From positions 1 through 38,799 of the forward strand of contig CAMCSO010000007.1 in assembly GCA_945877545.1 (NCBI GenBank): a stretch of 38,799 nucleotides of DNA. The letters run 5' to 3'. The translations under genes were made by a program, and so were the position numbers. The stretch's first letter is position 1. Every line of letters begins with the position of its first letter. This DNA is from Bifidobacterium breve (lineage in GTDB: Bacteria > Actinomycetota > Actinomycetes > S36-B12). Positions 28,191-36,670 of the stretch are shown here, piece by piece. The notes beneath the pieces were generated by a model. That model saw nothing but the letters and a program-made list of their open reading frames with translations, had not been told where the DNA came from and did no database searches.

Positions 28191-29324
28191 ATGAAGACCA
28201 ATGTGAAGATCGCATCAGCGGTGTTCGCTGTTGCTGCACTCGGCCTCGCCGGGTGTGGGGGCAGCACGTCCACTGCCGAGTCGTCCGCGGCGCCTGCTGC
28301 CAGTGTAGCGGCCAGTGCACCCGCAGCCAGCGAGCCGGCAGCCGCCGCACCCAAGGCGTGCGAGGTCACCGATGTCGGTGGCGTCGATGACAAGGGCTTC
28401 AACCAGAAGGCCTACAAGGGCGTCACTGACGCCGCGGATCAGCTTGGCGTCGAAGCAATCGTCCTCGAGTCTCAGGCCGAGACCGACTACGAACCGAACA
28501 TTCAGGCGTTCGTCGATCAGGGCTGCAACATCATCGTGACGGTCGGCTTCCTCCTCGGTGACGCGACCATGACGGCCGCCAACGCCAACCCCGACATCCC
28601 CTTCACCATCGTGGACTACGCCTACGGTGACAATGAGGATGGCACCCCGATGATCGCGAACAACAACGTGCTCGGGCAGATCTTCAACACCGATGAGGCC
28701 GCGTTCCTCGCGGGCTACCTCGCAGCCGGCACCACCAAGACCGGCAAGGTTGGCACCTTCGGTGGTATCAACATCCCGCCGGTGACGATCTTCATGGACG
28801 GCTTCTACTTCGGCGTCCAGAAGTACAACGCAGACAACGGCACCAACGTTGAGGTTCTCGGCTGGGATCCGAACACCCAGAAGGGCCTGTTCACCGAGAA
28901 CTTCGAGAGCCTCGCTGACGGCCGCGCCTTCGCCCAGAACCTCGTCGACGAAGGTGCTGACATCGTCATGCCCGTCGCCGGCCCGGTTGGCCTCGGTTCC
29001 GCTGCGCTCGCAACTGAGCTCGGCATGAACAAGTTGATGATCATCGGTGTCGACAGCGACCAGTACGAGAGCGACCCCGCCAACCAGGGCGTCTATCTCA
29101 CGTCAGTCCTGAAGAACATGGACGTCACGACGTTCAATGCGATCAAGGCTGTCATCGACGGCACCTTCGCCGGTGGCGTCACGGTCGGTACCCTCGAGAA
29201 CGGCGGCGTGGGCCTGGCCCCTTACCACGATATGGATTCCATGGTCTCTCCGGAACTCAAGGAGCAGATGACGGCACTTCAGGTGGGAATCATCGACGGC
29301 TCGGTGAGCGTCAAGAAGGGCTAG
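28191..29324 (+). CDS. BMP-family nucleoside-binding lipoprotein
   Basis: The 377-residue protein has a lipoprotein signal (VFAVAALGLAGC-GGS), an Ala/Ser/Pro linker, and a Bmp/Med periplasmic-binding fold from about residue 60: CEVTDVGGVDDKGFNQKAYKGV, DQGCNIIVTVGFLLGDA, TKTGKVGTFGGINIPPVTIFMDGF, DIVMPVAGPVGLGSAAL and IGVDSDQYESDPANQGVYLTSV. BMP proteins bind purine or pyrimidine nucleosides at the outer face for an ABC transporter. TAAGGAG lies 5 nt before the ATG. The hairpin after the gene may hold down readthrough so that the binding protein is made in excess over the transporter. Confidence 0.92.
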   Translation: MKTNVKIASAVFAVAALGLAGCGGSTSTAESSAAPAASVAASAPAASEPAAAAPKACEVTDVGGVDDKGFNQKAYKGVTDAADQLGVEAIVLESQAETDYEPNIQAFVDQGCNIIVTVGFLLGDATMTAANANPDIPFTIVDYAYGDNEDGTPMIANNNVLGQIFNTDEAAFLAGYLAAGTTKTGKVGTFGGINIPPVTIFMDGFYFGVQKYNADNGTNVEVLGWDPNTQKGLFTENFESLADGRAFAQNLVDEGADIVMPVAGPVGLGSAALATELGMNKLMIIGVDSDQYESDPANQGVYLTSVLKNMDVTTFNAIKAVIDGTFAGGVTVGTLENGGVGLAPYHDMDSMVSPELKEQMTALQVGIIDGSVSVKKG

Positions 29325-29351
29325 TCGTAAGCCGGCTCCATGTGAGTCGAG

Positions 29352-29390
29352 GGGAGGGTGGGGTTCGAGTGCATCGAACCCCACCTTCTC
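29352..29390 (+). terminator. Hairpin after the BMP gene (partial terminator or attenuator)
   Basis: A perfect 12-bp GC-rich stem (29357-29368 with 29374-29385) has a 5-nt loop GTGCA. It can extend to about 17 pairs (29352-29390) with two G-U pairs. The 3' side is CTTCTCC followed by CTGTATCC, so the U-rich tail is poor. It lies 32 nt after the BMP stop and before the ATPase gene, a common place for partial termination in binding-protein-dependent transporter operons. Confidence 0.7.
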
Positions 29391-29455
29391 CTGTATCCGG
29401 TCGCTAATCCGGATAACGTGTGCTGCACGGTTTGCGAGCGACGAGAGGATGAGGT

Positions 29456-30961
29456 GTGGAACTTCAGCTGCGGGGCATCACGAAGCGATTCCCCGGGGTG
29501 CTTGCGAATGACGATGTGAGCCTCACGGCCAGATCCGGCACGGTGCTCGCCCTCATCGGTGAGAACGGCGCCGGCAAGAGCACCCTCATGAACGTGCTGT
29601 CGGGTCTGTATCGGTCGGATGCTGGCGAGATCCTCATCGATGGCGTGCATCAGACGTTCCGTGATCCGGGTGACGCGATCAAGGCCGGTATCGGCATGGT
29701 TCATCAGCACTTCATGCTCGTCCCGGTGTTCTCGGTGTACGAGAACGTCATCCTCGGCGTGGAGCCCACGAAGGCCGGAGGAGTGCTGAACCGGCGTGAG
29801 GCACGCAGGGAGGTCAAGGAGATCTCGGAGCGGTATGGCCTCGCGGTCGATCCTGACGCGAGGATCGAGGATCTCCCCGTGGGTATCCAGCAGCGGGTGG
29901 AGATCATCAAGGTGCTCCTGCGGGGCGCGAGGATTCTCGTGTTCGACGAGCCGACCGCTGTGCTCACCCCGCAGGAGGTCGAGGAGTTCTTCGGCATCGT
30001 CGCCGAACTCAAGGCTCGCGGCGCGACGATCATCTTCATCACCCACAAGCTCAAGGAGGCCCTCGCGGTCGCCGACGACATCACCGTGTTGCGCGGTGGC
30101 AGGGTCGTCGGTCACGCCGACCCGACGACTGCGACCCCGGAGGAACTCGCTGCGATGATGGTGGGCCGCGAGATCGACCTCACGGTGGACAAGGAACCTG
30201 GCACCCCCGGGCGTACCGTGCTCGAACTCACCGACGTGACGATGGTTGATGACTACGGCCGCCCGCTCCTGAACAAGGTGAGCATGTCGGTCGCGGCGGG
30301 GGAGATCGTTGGCATCGCCGGTATCCAAGGCAATGGGCAGACGGAACTCGTTGAGGCAATCACCGGTCTACTACCAATCTCCAGCGGGCGGGTCGAGTTC
30401 GACGGCGCGGATATCTCAAACAAGAGTGTCCGCGATCGCCACGTGCAAGGCATCGCCCACGTGCCTGAGGATCGCAATGACATGGGCATGGTCGGGTCGT
30501 TCACCATCAAGGAGAACCTCGTCCTTGACTCCTACTATGCCGCGCCATACTCCAAGGCCGGACGCCTGCAGCGGGGGAGCATTGAGGAGTCCGCCCTCGC
30601 CCTCGTCGAGGCATACGACGTGAGGCCACCGCTCATCGAGAACACCGGCGCTGCCCTGTCGGGTGGCAATGCCCAAAAGATGATCGTGGCTCGCGAGTTC
30701 AGCCGCGATGTCCCGCTCGTCATCTGTGCCCAACCCACCCGAGGCATCGATGTCGGCTCGATTGAATACATTCACGAGCAGATCGTTCGCAAGCGCAACG
30801 AGGGCAAGGCGATCCTCATCGTTTCGACCGAGCTTGACGAGATCTTCGCGCTGTCGGATCGCATCCTCGTCATGTATGACGGGAAAATCGTGGCCGAGCG
30901 ACTCACAGGTGACACGACCCCGACGGAGATTGGGCTCTTTATGGCAGGAAAAGGCTCGTGA
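29456..30961 (+). CDS. Nucleoside ABC transporter ATP-binding protein, two ATPase domains
   Basis: The 501-residue protein has two fused ABC ATPase domains, as in the NupO/RbsA-type. The first domain has Walker A GENGAGKST (about 36-44), the degenerate signature LPVGIQQRVEI and Walker B ILVFDEPTAVLT. The second has a degenerate Walker A (GIQGNGQTELVEAI), signature LSGGNAQKMIVARE and Walker B VICAQPTRGIDVG. It powers nucleoside import with the two permeases that follow. GTG 29456 is chosen because GAGAGG/GATGAG lies upstream. The stop overlaps the next GTG by 4 nt (GTGA). Confidence 0.93.
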   Translation: MELQLRGITKRFPGVLANDDVSLTARSGTVLALIGENGAGKSTLMNVLSGLYRSDAGEILIDGVHQTFRDPGDAIKAGIGMVHQHFMLVPVFSVYENVILGVEPTKAGGVLNRREARREVKEISERYGLAVDPDARIEDLPVGIQQRVEIIKVLLRGARILVFDEPTAVLTPQEVEEFFGIVAELKARGATIIFITHKLKEALAVADDITVLRGGRVVGHADPTTATPEELAAMMVGREIDLTVDKEPGTPGRTVLELTDVTMVDDYGRPLLNKVSMSVAAGEIVGIAGIQGNGQTELVEAITGLLPISSGRVEFDGADISNKSVRDRHVQGIAHVPEDRNDMGMVGSFTIKENLVLDSYYAAPYSKAGRLQRGSIEESALALVEAYDVRPPLIENTGAALSGGNAQKMIVAREFSRDVPLVICAQPTRGIDVGSIEYIHEQIVRKRNEGKAILIVSTELDEIFALSDRILVMYDGKIVAERLTGDTTPTEIGLFMAGKGS

Positions 30962-32109
30962 CCGCCGCTCAGACCCCGCCGGAGGTAGCGCAGCGCGGGT
31001 TCGTCCAGCAACTCACGACGAGTGTGAACTGGCGCACCGGGCTCCTCATTCCTTTCCTCGCCGTCGTGACGGCACTCATCATCGGCATCGTTCTGATCAT
31101 GCTCACTGGCTCGAGTTTCGGCCAGGCAATGGACGCCTATGCCGCACTCCTGCAGGGGTCGGTGGGCTCAGTCAAGGCGATCTCGGAGACCCTCACCGCC
31201 GCAACGCCACTTATCTTGGCCGGTCTGTCCGTGGCCATCGCCTTTCGCGCTGGCCTGTTCAACATCGGCGCTGAGGGGCAGATGCTCGTTGGCGGCATGT
31301 GCGCGGTGTTCGTCGGCTTCAGCATCACCGGCCTGCCGATCTATATCCACCTGCCACTCGCGCTCCTCGCAGGTTTCATTGGCGGGGCCATCTGGGGTTT
31401 CATCCCAGGCGTCCTCAAGGCGAAGACCGGCGCGCACGAGGTCATCGTCACGATCATGCTCAACTACATCGCCCTGCGCCTCGTCGACTTCTTCCTCAAG
31501 ACAGAGCTCTTCCAGCGCGAGGGCCGAAACGACCCGGTCTCGAAGACGGTTGAGGCATCGGCGCAACTCACCCAGATGCTCGGCTGGATGAATCCAGCCC
31601 TGCGCGTGCACCTTGGGCTCATCGTGGCCCTCATTGCCGCAGGCGTCATTCACTGGCTGCTCTTTCGCACGACGACCGGCTTCGAGTTCAGGGCGGTCGG
31701 CGCCAACCCGAGCGCGGCCCGTTATGCCGGCATGTCGATCACCAAGGTCTATGTCCTTGTCATGATGATCGCAGGGGGGCTCGCGGGACTCGCCGGCTCC
31801 GGCCAGATCCTCGGTGTTCTGGATCGGGCCACTCCTGGGTTCTCATCGAACATCGGGTTCGACGGCATTGCTGTGGCCCTGCTCGGGAGGTCAAACCCCT
31901 GGGGGGTCGTGGCTGCCGCGGTGCTCTTTGGTGGGCTGCGGGCGGGTGGGCAGCAGATGCAGGTGTCCGCTGATGTCGGCATCGATCTCATCGCTGTCAT
32001 TCAGGCTCTCATCATCATCTTTGTCGCTGCACCCGCGCTCATTACTGCGATGTACCGGCTCAAGACCCCCGCCGTCTCCACCCAGATCAGCAAGGGATGG
32101 GCATCATGA
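30958..32109 (+). CDS. Nucleoside ABC transporter permease 1
   Basis: The 383-residue integral membrane protein is a branched-chain/BMP-type permease (family 2). Blocks are ALIIGIVLIMLTGSSFGQAM, ETLTAATPLILAGLSVAIAFRAGLFNIGAEGQMLVGG (about 75-111, the conserved NIGAEGQ motif), GAHEVIVTIMLNYIALRLVDFF, and GGLAGLAGSGQILG. It forms the membrane channel with permease 2. It starts with a GTG overlapping the ATPase stop (GTGA) and ends overlapping the next ATG (ATGA), so translation is coupled through the operon. Confidence 0.92.
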   Translation: MTAAQTPPEVAQRGFVQQLTTSVNWRTGLLIPFLAVVTALIIGIVLIMLTGSSFGQAMDAYAALLQGSVGSVKAISETLTAATPLILAGLSVAIAFRAGLFNIGAEGQMLVGGMCAVFVGFSITGLPIYIHLPLALLAGFIGGAIWGFIPGVLKAKTGAHEVIVTIMLNYIALRLVDFFLKTELFQREGRNDPVSKTVEASAQLTQMLGWMNPALRVHLGLIVALIAAGVIHWLLFRTTTGFEFRAVGANPSAARYAGMSITKVYVLVMMIAGGLAGLAGSGQILGVLDRATPGFSSNIGFDGIAVALLGRSNPWGVVAAAVLFGGLRAGGQQMQVSADVGIDLIAVIQALIIIFVAAPALITAMYRLKTPAVSTQISKGWAS

Positions 32110-33401
32110 ATCAGGCGAGCATGCCTATGCCGCGGGAGAGTTACGAGCTCACCGGCAAGCGCACGAAGGAGTTGACGAAGCGCCAGATCCGCAAGGCCCG
32201 CATCTCAGGCATCGTCCTGCTCCTGCTTTCAGGACTCGTCATGCTCGTGTTTGTCCCGGCGGTGAGCGGGGTCTCGACCTTCGGACTCAGCACCCCGGAT
32301 GATGCAATTCAGCTCGACTCTCTTGCAGTTCCGTCGGCGGGTTCGCTGTGGGTACTGTCCTCGGTCCTTGCCTTCCTCGGCGCTACGCAGTTCTTTCGGG
32401 GGTTTCAAGGCAAGACGACAATCATCCTCGGCATCTCGTTCGGTGTGTTCGCGATAGCCCTTATGGTGTGGGCTGCATCCGGCCAGGAGTTCTCCCTCAT
32501 CAGCATGCTTGTCGCGACAGTGTCGCGCTCAACGCCGATTGCTCTCGGGGCCTTGTCGGGCATTTTGTGCGAGCGCTCGGGCGTCGTGAACATCGGGATC
32601 GAGGGAATGTTGCTCGGTGGTGCGTTCACCGGGGTGGTCATGGGCTCGCTCCTCGGCGGCTGGATAGGGCTGCTGTCGGCCACCCTCACCGGCGGGGTCC
32701 TCGCGCTGCTCCTCGCAGTGCTTGCCGTGAAATTCCGGGTCGATCAGATCATCATCGGCGTGGTGATCAATATCCTCGTGCTCGGGCTTACGTCCTTCCT
32801 GACTGCGCAGGTGCTCGTAAAGAAGCCCGAGTTGAATGACGCCCCGATTTTCGCCGCCGTCAAGATCCCGGTCCTGGGCGATATCCCGATCATCGGTCCG
32901 ATGTTCTTCGACCAGACGATCATTGTGTACGGCATGTTCATCCTCATCGGGAGCGTGACGTATCTGCTCTTCCGCACTCGTTGGGGTCTGCGCACTCGAG
33001 CCGTTGGCGAGAACCCGAAGGCTGCCGACAGTCTCGGCGTGAGCGTGGCGAAGGTTCGCTACCTCGCCGTCATCTACGGCGGCATGGTGGGTGGGTTCGC
33101 TGGCGCCTGGTTCACCCTCGGCTCGGTCGGCAGGTTCGACGAGAACATGACGGGCGGCCGCGGATTCATCGGGCTGGCCGCGATGATCTTCGGGGCCTGG
33201 AACCCGATTGGAGCATTCCTCGCCGCCCTTATCTTCGGATTCTCAGAATCCCTTCAGCAGAAATTCGCGCTGCTGAACATTCCGATTCCGAGTGAGTTCC
33301 TCGCGATGGCGCCGTACCTTGTGACGATCGTCGTTGTTGCGGGCGTCGTCGGTCGGGTGCGCCCGCCTGCTGCTGATGGCCAGCCTTACGAGAAGCAGTA
33401 G
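32106..33401 (+). CDS. Nucleoside ABC transporter permease 2
   Basis: The 431-residue membrane protein is the second BMP-type permease. The conserved motif appears as GALSGILCERSGVVNIGIEGMLLGGAF (about 153-180), with GVVINILVLGLTSFL and RAVGENPKAADSLGVSV following. It has an unusually long N-terminus: about 30 basic residues (ESYELTGKRTKELTKRQIRK) and extra helices. ATG 32106 is preferred over 32097 because it overlaps the previous stop (ATGA) and has AAGGG at a proper distance; for 32097 the site would abut the start codon. The stop TAG lies 2 nt before the cytidine deaminase ATG. Confidence 0.92.
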   Translation: MNQASMPMPRESYELTGKRTKELTKRQIRKARISGIVLLLLSGLVMLVFVPAVSGVSTFGLSTPDDAIQLDSLAVPSAGSLWVLSSVLAFLGATQFFRGFQGKTTIILGISFGVFAIALMVWAASGQEFSLISMLVATVSRSTPIALGALSGILCERSGVVNIGIEGMLLGGAFTGVVMGSLLGGWIGLLSATLTGGVLALLLAVLAVKFRVDQIIIGVVINILVLGLTSFLTAQVLVKKPELNDAPIFAAVKIPVLGDIPIIGPMFFDQTIIVYGMFILIGSVTYLLFRTRWGLRTRAVGENPKAADSLGVSVAKVRYLAVIYGGMVGGFAGAWFTLGSVGRFDENMTGGRGFIGLAAMIFGAWNPIGAFLAALIFGFSESLQQKFALLNIPIPSEFLAMAPYLVTIVVVAGVVGRVRPPAADGQPYEKQ

Positions 33402-33403
33402 TG

Positions 33404-33823
33404 ATGGCTGACGTCGACTGGGATGCACTCACCGCGGAAGCGGTGACGGTCATGCACCGCGCCTACGCCCCCTACTCCAAGTTCAAGGTCGGGGTTGCTG
33501 GGCTCATGGACGACGGCCGCATCGTCACCGGCTGCAATGTCGAGAACGCCTGCTACGGCGTCGGCCTGTGCGCCGAGTGCGGCATGGTGTCGAATATTCA
33601 CGCGACCGGTGGCGGCACGCTCATGGCGATCGCGTGCGTCGATCAGCATGGTGATGCACTCATGCCATGCGGTCGCTGCCGGCAGTTGCTCTGGGAGCAC
33701 GGCCGGCCCACGAGCCTCATCCGGACTCCCGAGGGCATTATGACCCTCGCAGATATCCTCCCGCAGGCCTTCGGCCCGCAGGATCTCATCGATCGAGCAG
33801 AGGACCGCACCCACCGTGGTTGA
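33404..33823 (+). CDS. cdd: Cytidine deaminase
   Basis: The 139-residue protein deaminates cytidine and deoxycytidine to uridine and deoxyuridine. YSKFKVGVAG is the substrate loop, CNVENACYG follows, CAE (C56, E58) provides the first zinc ligand and the proton-shuttling glutamate, and PCGRC (C89, C92) the other ligands. This is the homotetrameric three-Cys type. GTG at 33401 is an alternative start; ATG 33404 has GAGAAG about 9 nt upstream. The end overlaps the deoA start by 8 nt. It works with the upstream importer on imported cytidine. Confidence 0.93.
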   Translation: MADVDWDALTAEAVTVMHRAYAPYSKFKVGVAGLMDDGRIVTGCNVENACYGVGLCAECGMVSNIHATGGGTLMAIACVDQHGDALMPCGRCRQLLWEHGRPTSLIRTPEGIMTLADILPQAFGPQDLIDRAEDRTHRG

Positions 33824-35105
33824 GCCATACGCCGCAGTCGACATCATCAGGGCCAAGCGTGACAGGGGTGCCCTCCGCCCCGAGCAGATCGATTGGGTCA
33901 TTGACGCGTATGTGCGCGGCGTCGTCGCGGAGGAGCAGATGGCGGCCCTTGCGATGGCGATTCTCCTCAATGGCATGGACGAGGCCGAGATTGTGCGCTG
34001 GACCGATGCGATGATCCGCTCGGGGGAGCGGATGGACTTCACCTCCCTCGAGCGGCCCACGGTCGACAAGCATTCGACGGGCGGTGTTGGGGACAAGATC
34101 ACCCTTCCGCTCGTGCCGGTTGTCGCAGCGTGTGGCGCTGCCGTGCCGCAGCTCAGCGGCCGCGGCCTCGGGCATACCGGCGGAACCCTTGACAAACTCG
34201 AGTCGATCTCGGGCTGGCGGGCAAACCTGAGCAATGACGAGATGTTCGAAGTGCTGCGGTCGTGCGGCGGTGTCATCTGCGCGGCCGGCCCGGGCCTGGC
34301 GCCCGCTGACAAGAAGCTCTATGCGCTCCGCGATGTCACCGGCACCGTCGAGGCCATCCCGCTCATAGCCTCGAGCATCATGAGCAAGAAGATCGCCGAG
34401 GGTGCGGGCGGCCTCGTGCTCGATGTGAAGACCGGCTCGGGTGCCTTCATGTCCGACCCGGTTCAGGCGAAGCGGCTCGCTGAGACGATGGTGAGAATTG
34501 GGCTCGATTCGGGGGTCAACACTCGTGCGCTCATTACGGCGATGGACGTCCCACTCGGCCTAACGGTCGGCAATGCCCTTGAGGTCCGCGAGTCGGTCGA
34601 GGTACTCGCAGGCGGTGGCCCGTCCGACGTCATCGAGTTGACGATCACTCTCGCCCGCGAGATGCTCGATCTGGCAGGCATCACCGGGATCGATCCGGCG
34701 ACGACCCTGCAAGACGGCAGTGCCATGGATGTATGGAATCGGATGATCCGGGCGCAGGGGGGTGACCCTGATGCCCCGCTACCGGTAGCGACGCACCGCC
34801 ACCAGGTCGTTGCGGAAACTCGCGGCACCATGACCGAACTCGATGCACTAAAGGTCGGGATTGCGGCGTGGCGTCTGGGTGCCGGCCGGGCTCGTAAGGA
34901 GGATTCGGTGTCGGAGGGTGCGGGAATCGAGATCCACGCCAAGCCCGGCGATGCTGTCACGGCGGGCATGCCCCTGCTCACCCTTCATACCGATGACGAT
35001 CGACGATTCTCGACGGCGATGCAGGCGCTCGAGGGAGCGGTTGTCGTCGGCGCCACCGGGGCGTCCGCCAATAGGCTCCCCCTCATCCTCGAGCGCATCA
35101 ACTGA
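33816..35105 (+). CDS. deoA: Thymidine phosphorylase
   Basis: The 429-residue enzyme splits thymidine or deoxyuridine with phosphate to base and deoxyribose 1-phosphate. The phosphate-binding block KHSTGGVGDKITLPLVP (about 86-102), the signature SGRGLGHTGGTLDKLESI (about 114-131), SSIMSKKIAEGAGG and DVKTGSGAF are diagnostic of the family. A C-terminal alpha/beta domain (about 345-429) is present. The GTG start overlaps cdd by 8 nt. It is the last clear gene of the nucleoside operon; a hairpin lies 21 nt after the stop. A pyrimidine-nucleoside (Pdp) specificity is possible. Confidence 0.94.
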   Translation: MVEPYAAVDIIRAKRDRGALRPEQIDWVIDAYVRGVVAEEQMAALAMAILLNGMDEAEIVRWTDAMIRSGERMDFTSLERPTVDKHSTGGVGDKITLPLVPVVAACGAAVPQLSGRGLGHTGGTLDKLESISGWRANLSNDEMFEVLRSCGGVICAAGPGLAPADKKLYALRDVTGTVEAIPLIASSIMSKKIAEGAGGLVLDVKTGSGAFMSDPVQAKRLAETMVRIGLDSGVNTRALITAMDVPLGLTVGNALEVRESVEVLAGGGPSDVIELTITLAREMLDLAGITGIDPATTLQDGSAMDVWNRMIRAQGGDPDAPLPVATHRHQVVAETRGTMTELDALKVGIAAWRLGAGRARKEDSVSEGAGIEIHAKPGDAVTAGMPLLTLHTDDDRRFSTAMQALEGAVVVGATGASANRLPLILERIN

Positions 35106-35126
35106 CCGATAGATTTCGTGCTGAAC

Positions 35127-35156
35127 GTCAGGGCCGTGCTTGGTCCTGGCCCTGAC
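35127..35156 (+). terminator. Hairpin after deoA
   Basis: A perfect 9-bp stem (GTCAGGGCC at 35127-35135 and complement 35148-35156) with a 12-nt loop follows deoA by 21 nt. There is no T run; instead AAGGAG, the ribosome binding site of the next small gene, follows directly. It may therefore be a transcription end for the operon or a structure affecting the next gene. Confidence 0.5.
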
Positions 35157-35168
35157 AAGGAGACGACC

Positions 35169-35366
35169 GTGGAAACCGAGCACGCCGAGAAGACCCACCC
35201 GATCGCCGGCTATATCTCAGCGCTGGTCCTCGCCGGGCTCGTCTTTTGGCTCATGGCTGCCCTCAACACCAATGAGAAGGCCATCGTGGGCGTGCCGTTC
35301 CTGTTCGGCTGGGCCGTCATCTCGCTCGTCATCTTCACCCGCCGCGAGGCCGGCGAGGAGCACTAG
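35169..35366 (+). CDS. Small two-helix membrane protein
   Basis: This 65-residue protein begins [20 protein letters not shown] and contains two hydrophobic segments (about 12-33 and 40-57), then a basic/acidic tail TRREAGEEH. No function is known to me. GTG 35169 is chosen because AAGGAG lies about 7 nt upstream; a longer frame from 35118 would cross the preceding hairpin. The stop codon overlaps by 4 nt the stop region of the reverse-strand DUF2256 gene, an unusual tail-to-tail arrangement. Confidence 0.7.
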   Translation: METEHAEKTHPIAGYISALVLAGLVFWLMAALNTNEKAIVGVPFLFGWAVISLVIFTRREAGEEH

Positions 35367-35527
35367 GAGTCCTTGCGTGATTTCGGGCCCTTATCGCGGC
35401 AGGCCTGCGAGCAGTACTTGACCGACTCCCAATCCCGCGCCCACTTCTTTCGCCATTCGAAGGGACGCTGGCATACCGCGCATTCTTTGGGCTCGAAGCC
35501 GTTCTTGGTGCGGGGGACCGGAGCCAT
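35363..35527 (-). CDS. DUF2256 family small zinc-ribbon protein
   Basis: This 54-residue reverse-strand gene begins ATG at 35527 and ends TAG at 35363. The protein reads [15 protein letters not shown], then C16-AV-C19, [17 protein letters not shown]39-SQA-C43 and a basic end. The C-x2-C ... RPFxWRKKWxxxWxxVxYCSxxC pattern matches DUF2256. Four cysteines are placed to bind zinc. Family function is not established. It overlaps tail-to-tail with the small membrane protein gene on the other strand. No strong ribosome binding site was seen. Confidence 0.85.
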   Translation of the reverse strand: MAPVPRTKNGFEPKECAVCQRPFEWRKKWARDWESVKYCSQACRDKGPKSRKDS

Positions 35528-35637
35528 GGCCAGCACTCTAGATGAGCGGTGAGAACATGCGTAGAACCCGCGGCGGGTCTAGTCTTGCGAGTGCTTCGCA
35601 TGGCGCGCAGCAGTATCGGTGAACAAGGGAACGCGCA

Positions 35638-36012
35638 ATGGATGAAAAAGGCCTGCTAGAACTCTGGAACGTCAAGCGCACGCAGGTGATCAGCGCCCAG
35701 ATGGGCCCAACGATCATGCTCATCGCGGTGCTTGTCCTTGCTGCGATTGGTGCATTCGACGGCGCAACGGACAGCGTCAGGTATCTCGCCATTGGTATTG
35801 CCGCGGCGACGGGCATCCTCGCGATGATCACGCAGTACGCGACCATCCGTGAGGCCCAGGCTCTGGTCGCCGATCTGCAGAAGCTCGAGCAGCCATCGGC
35901 ACTGTCCGTAAAGATTGCAGCATCGCGCTCGTTCCTGTCGCTGACCGCGCTCGCTTTCGTCGTCATCGGGGTCGGAATCTTCGCCCTCGTCGTGTGGGCA
36001 GTTCTCGGTTAG
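35638..36012 (+). CDS. Small membrane protein, three helices
   Basis: This 124-residue protein begins MDEKGLLELWNVKRTQVISA. Hydrophobic segments lie at about 24-40 (IMLIAVLVLAAIGAF), 49-65 (YLAIGIAAATGILAMI) and 99-122 (FLSLTALAFVVIGVGIFALVVWAVLG), with a soluble helix (EAQALVADLQKLEQPS) between the second and third. I do not recognise the family. It lies 5 nt upstream of a 40-residue membrane peptide gene and is probably co-transcribed with it. Confidence 0.72.
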   Translation: MDEKGLLELWNVKRTQVISAQMGPTIMLIAVLVLAAIGAFDGATDSVRYLAIGIAAATGILAMITQYATIREAQALVADLQKLEQPSALSVKIAASRSFLSLTALAFVVIGVGIFALVVWAVLG

Positions 36013-36017
36013 TCACC

Positions 36018-36140
36018 ATGGCAGGGATCATTGTGGTGGCTATTTTTCTCGCCGTTGTCGTTCTCTTCGTCATTCGCTACGAGCGGCCCGCGGCCAATCG
36101 TAAGAAGATGAGCGGTAGGGGCGGGGACTTCGAGGCGTAG
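36018..36140 (+). CDS. 40-residue single-pass membrane peptide
   Basis: ATG 36018 opens a 40-codon frame ending TAG 36138-36140. It encodes MAG, a hydrophobic stretch IIVVAIFLAVVVLFVI and a basic tail RYERPAANRKKMSGR. It lies 5 nt downstream of the three-helix protein gene and just before a strong hairpin, which supports a real terminal gene of a short operon. No Shine-Dalgarno is clear, so translation may be coupled to the upstream gene. Function unknown. Confidence 0.55.
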   Translation: MAGIIVVAIFLAVVVLFVIRYERPAANRKKMSGRGGDFEA

Positions 36141-36153
36141 TCAAGTATTCGAG

Positions 36154-36185
36154 GCGTCGGTGTTGCTGGGCTAAGACACCGACGC
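36154..36185. terminator. Convergent (bidirectional) hairpin
   Basis: A perfect 10-bp stem (GCGTCGGTGT at 36154-36163 with 36176-36185) encloses a 12-nt loop that holds the stop codon of the reverse-strand LuxR remnant. It lies 14 nt after the 40-residue peptide gene, so it can end transcription from both sides. There is no T run on either side. Confidence 0.6.
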
Positions 36186-36669
36186 TCTCGCATGCGGAGC
36201 CCAGCCGTTGGGTTGCAGGATTCCGAGTGCAATCGCGTGCTGCACTGCGACCTTGCGATCCGGCGACCTCATAGCGCGCAGGAGGCGTTGGACGTCCTGT
36301 TTGACGGTCGATACCGAGACCCCGAGGGTGGCCGCGATCGAGTCGTTTGTTTTGTCCTGCGCAAGGAGTCTGAGCACGGCGTGCTGCCGGGTCGACAACT
36401 GCAAGCCTCCGTCATGGTCGGTGGTCACCGGTTCCGTGAGTCTCGTTCCGATGCAGGATGACGGGTGTGTCAACCACAGTCCGAGGACGGCAGCGAGGGC
36501 ATCAAGCAGAGCGAAGTCGCTAGGTCCCCAGATGAGTGCGATCCGAGATGAATCCGAAGGCTCCGATGCTCACACCTTGGCTCGAGATTGGGACACTCAC
36601 GAGTTCGAGCGCGGAAGTTGTCAACCCTGCTGGCCTGGCGGTTGTCAGATGCCACGCCCACGGTGATGC
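36171..36669 (-). pseudogene. Broken GAF-LuxR transcriptional regulator
   Basis: The C-terminal 100 residues form a LuxR-type helix-turn-helix: STRQHAVLRLLAQDKTND, SIAATLGVSVSTVKQDVQRLL and then KVAVQHAIALGILQPNGW. Reading upstream past the TTG at 36473, the same frame continues as WGPSDFALLDALAAVLGLW, the end of a GAF domain. It then needs a one-base shift at a run of four C (36526-36529; G on the coding strand) to join SVPISSQGVSIGAFGFISDR in another frame. Removing one base gives a smooth GAF sequence ...SDRTHLGPSDFALLDALAAV. Farther upstream the DNA is occupied by the forward RelA/SpoT-like gene, so the GAF domain also lacks its N-terminal part. The intact HTH piece alone could be translated from TTG 36473, but no good ribosome binding site is seen. 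Confidence 0.68.
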
Positions 36670-36670
36670 G

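Noticed and set aside
29357-29385. GGTTCGA motif suggesting a tRNA
   Set aside because: It is half of a perfect simple hairpin; no cloverleaf is possible around it.
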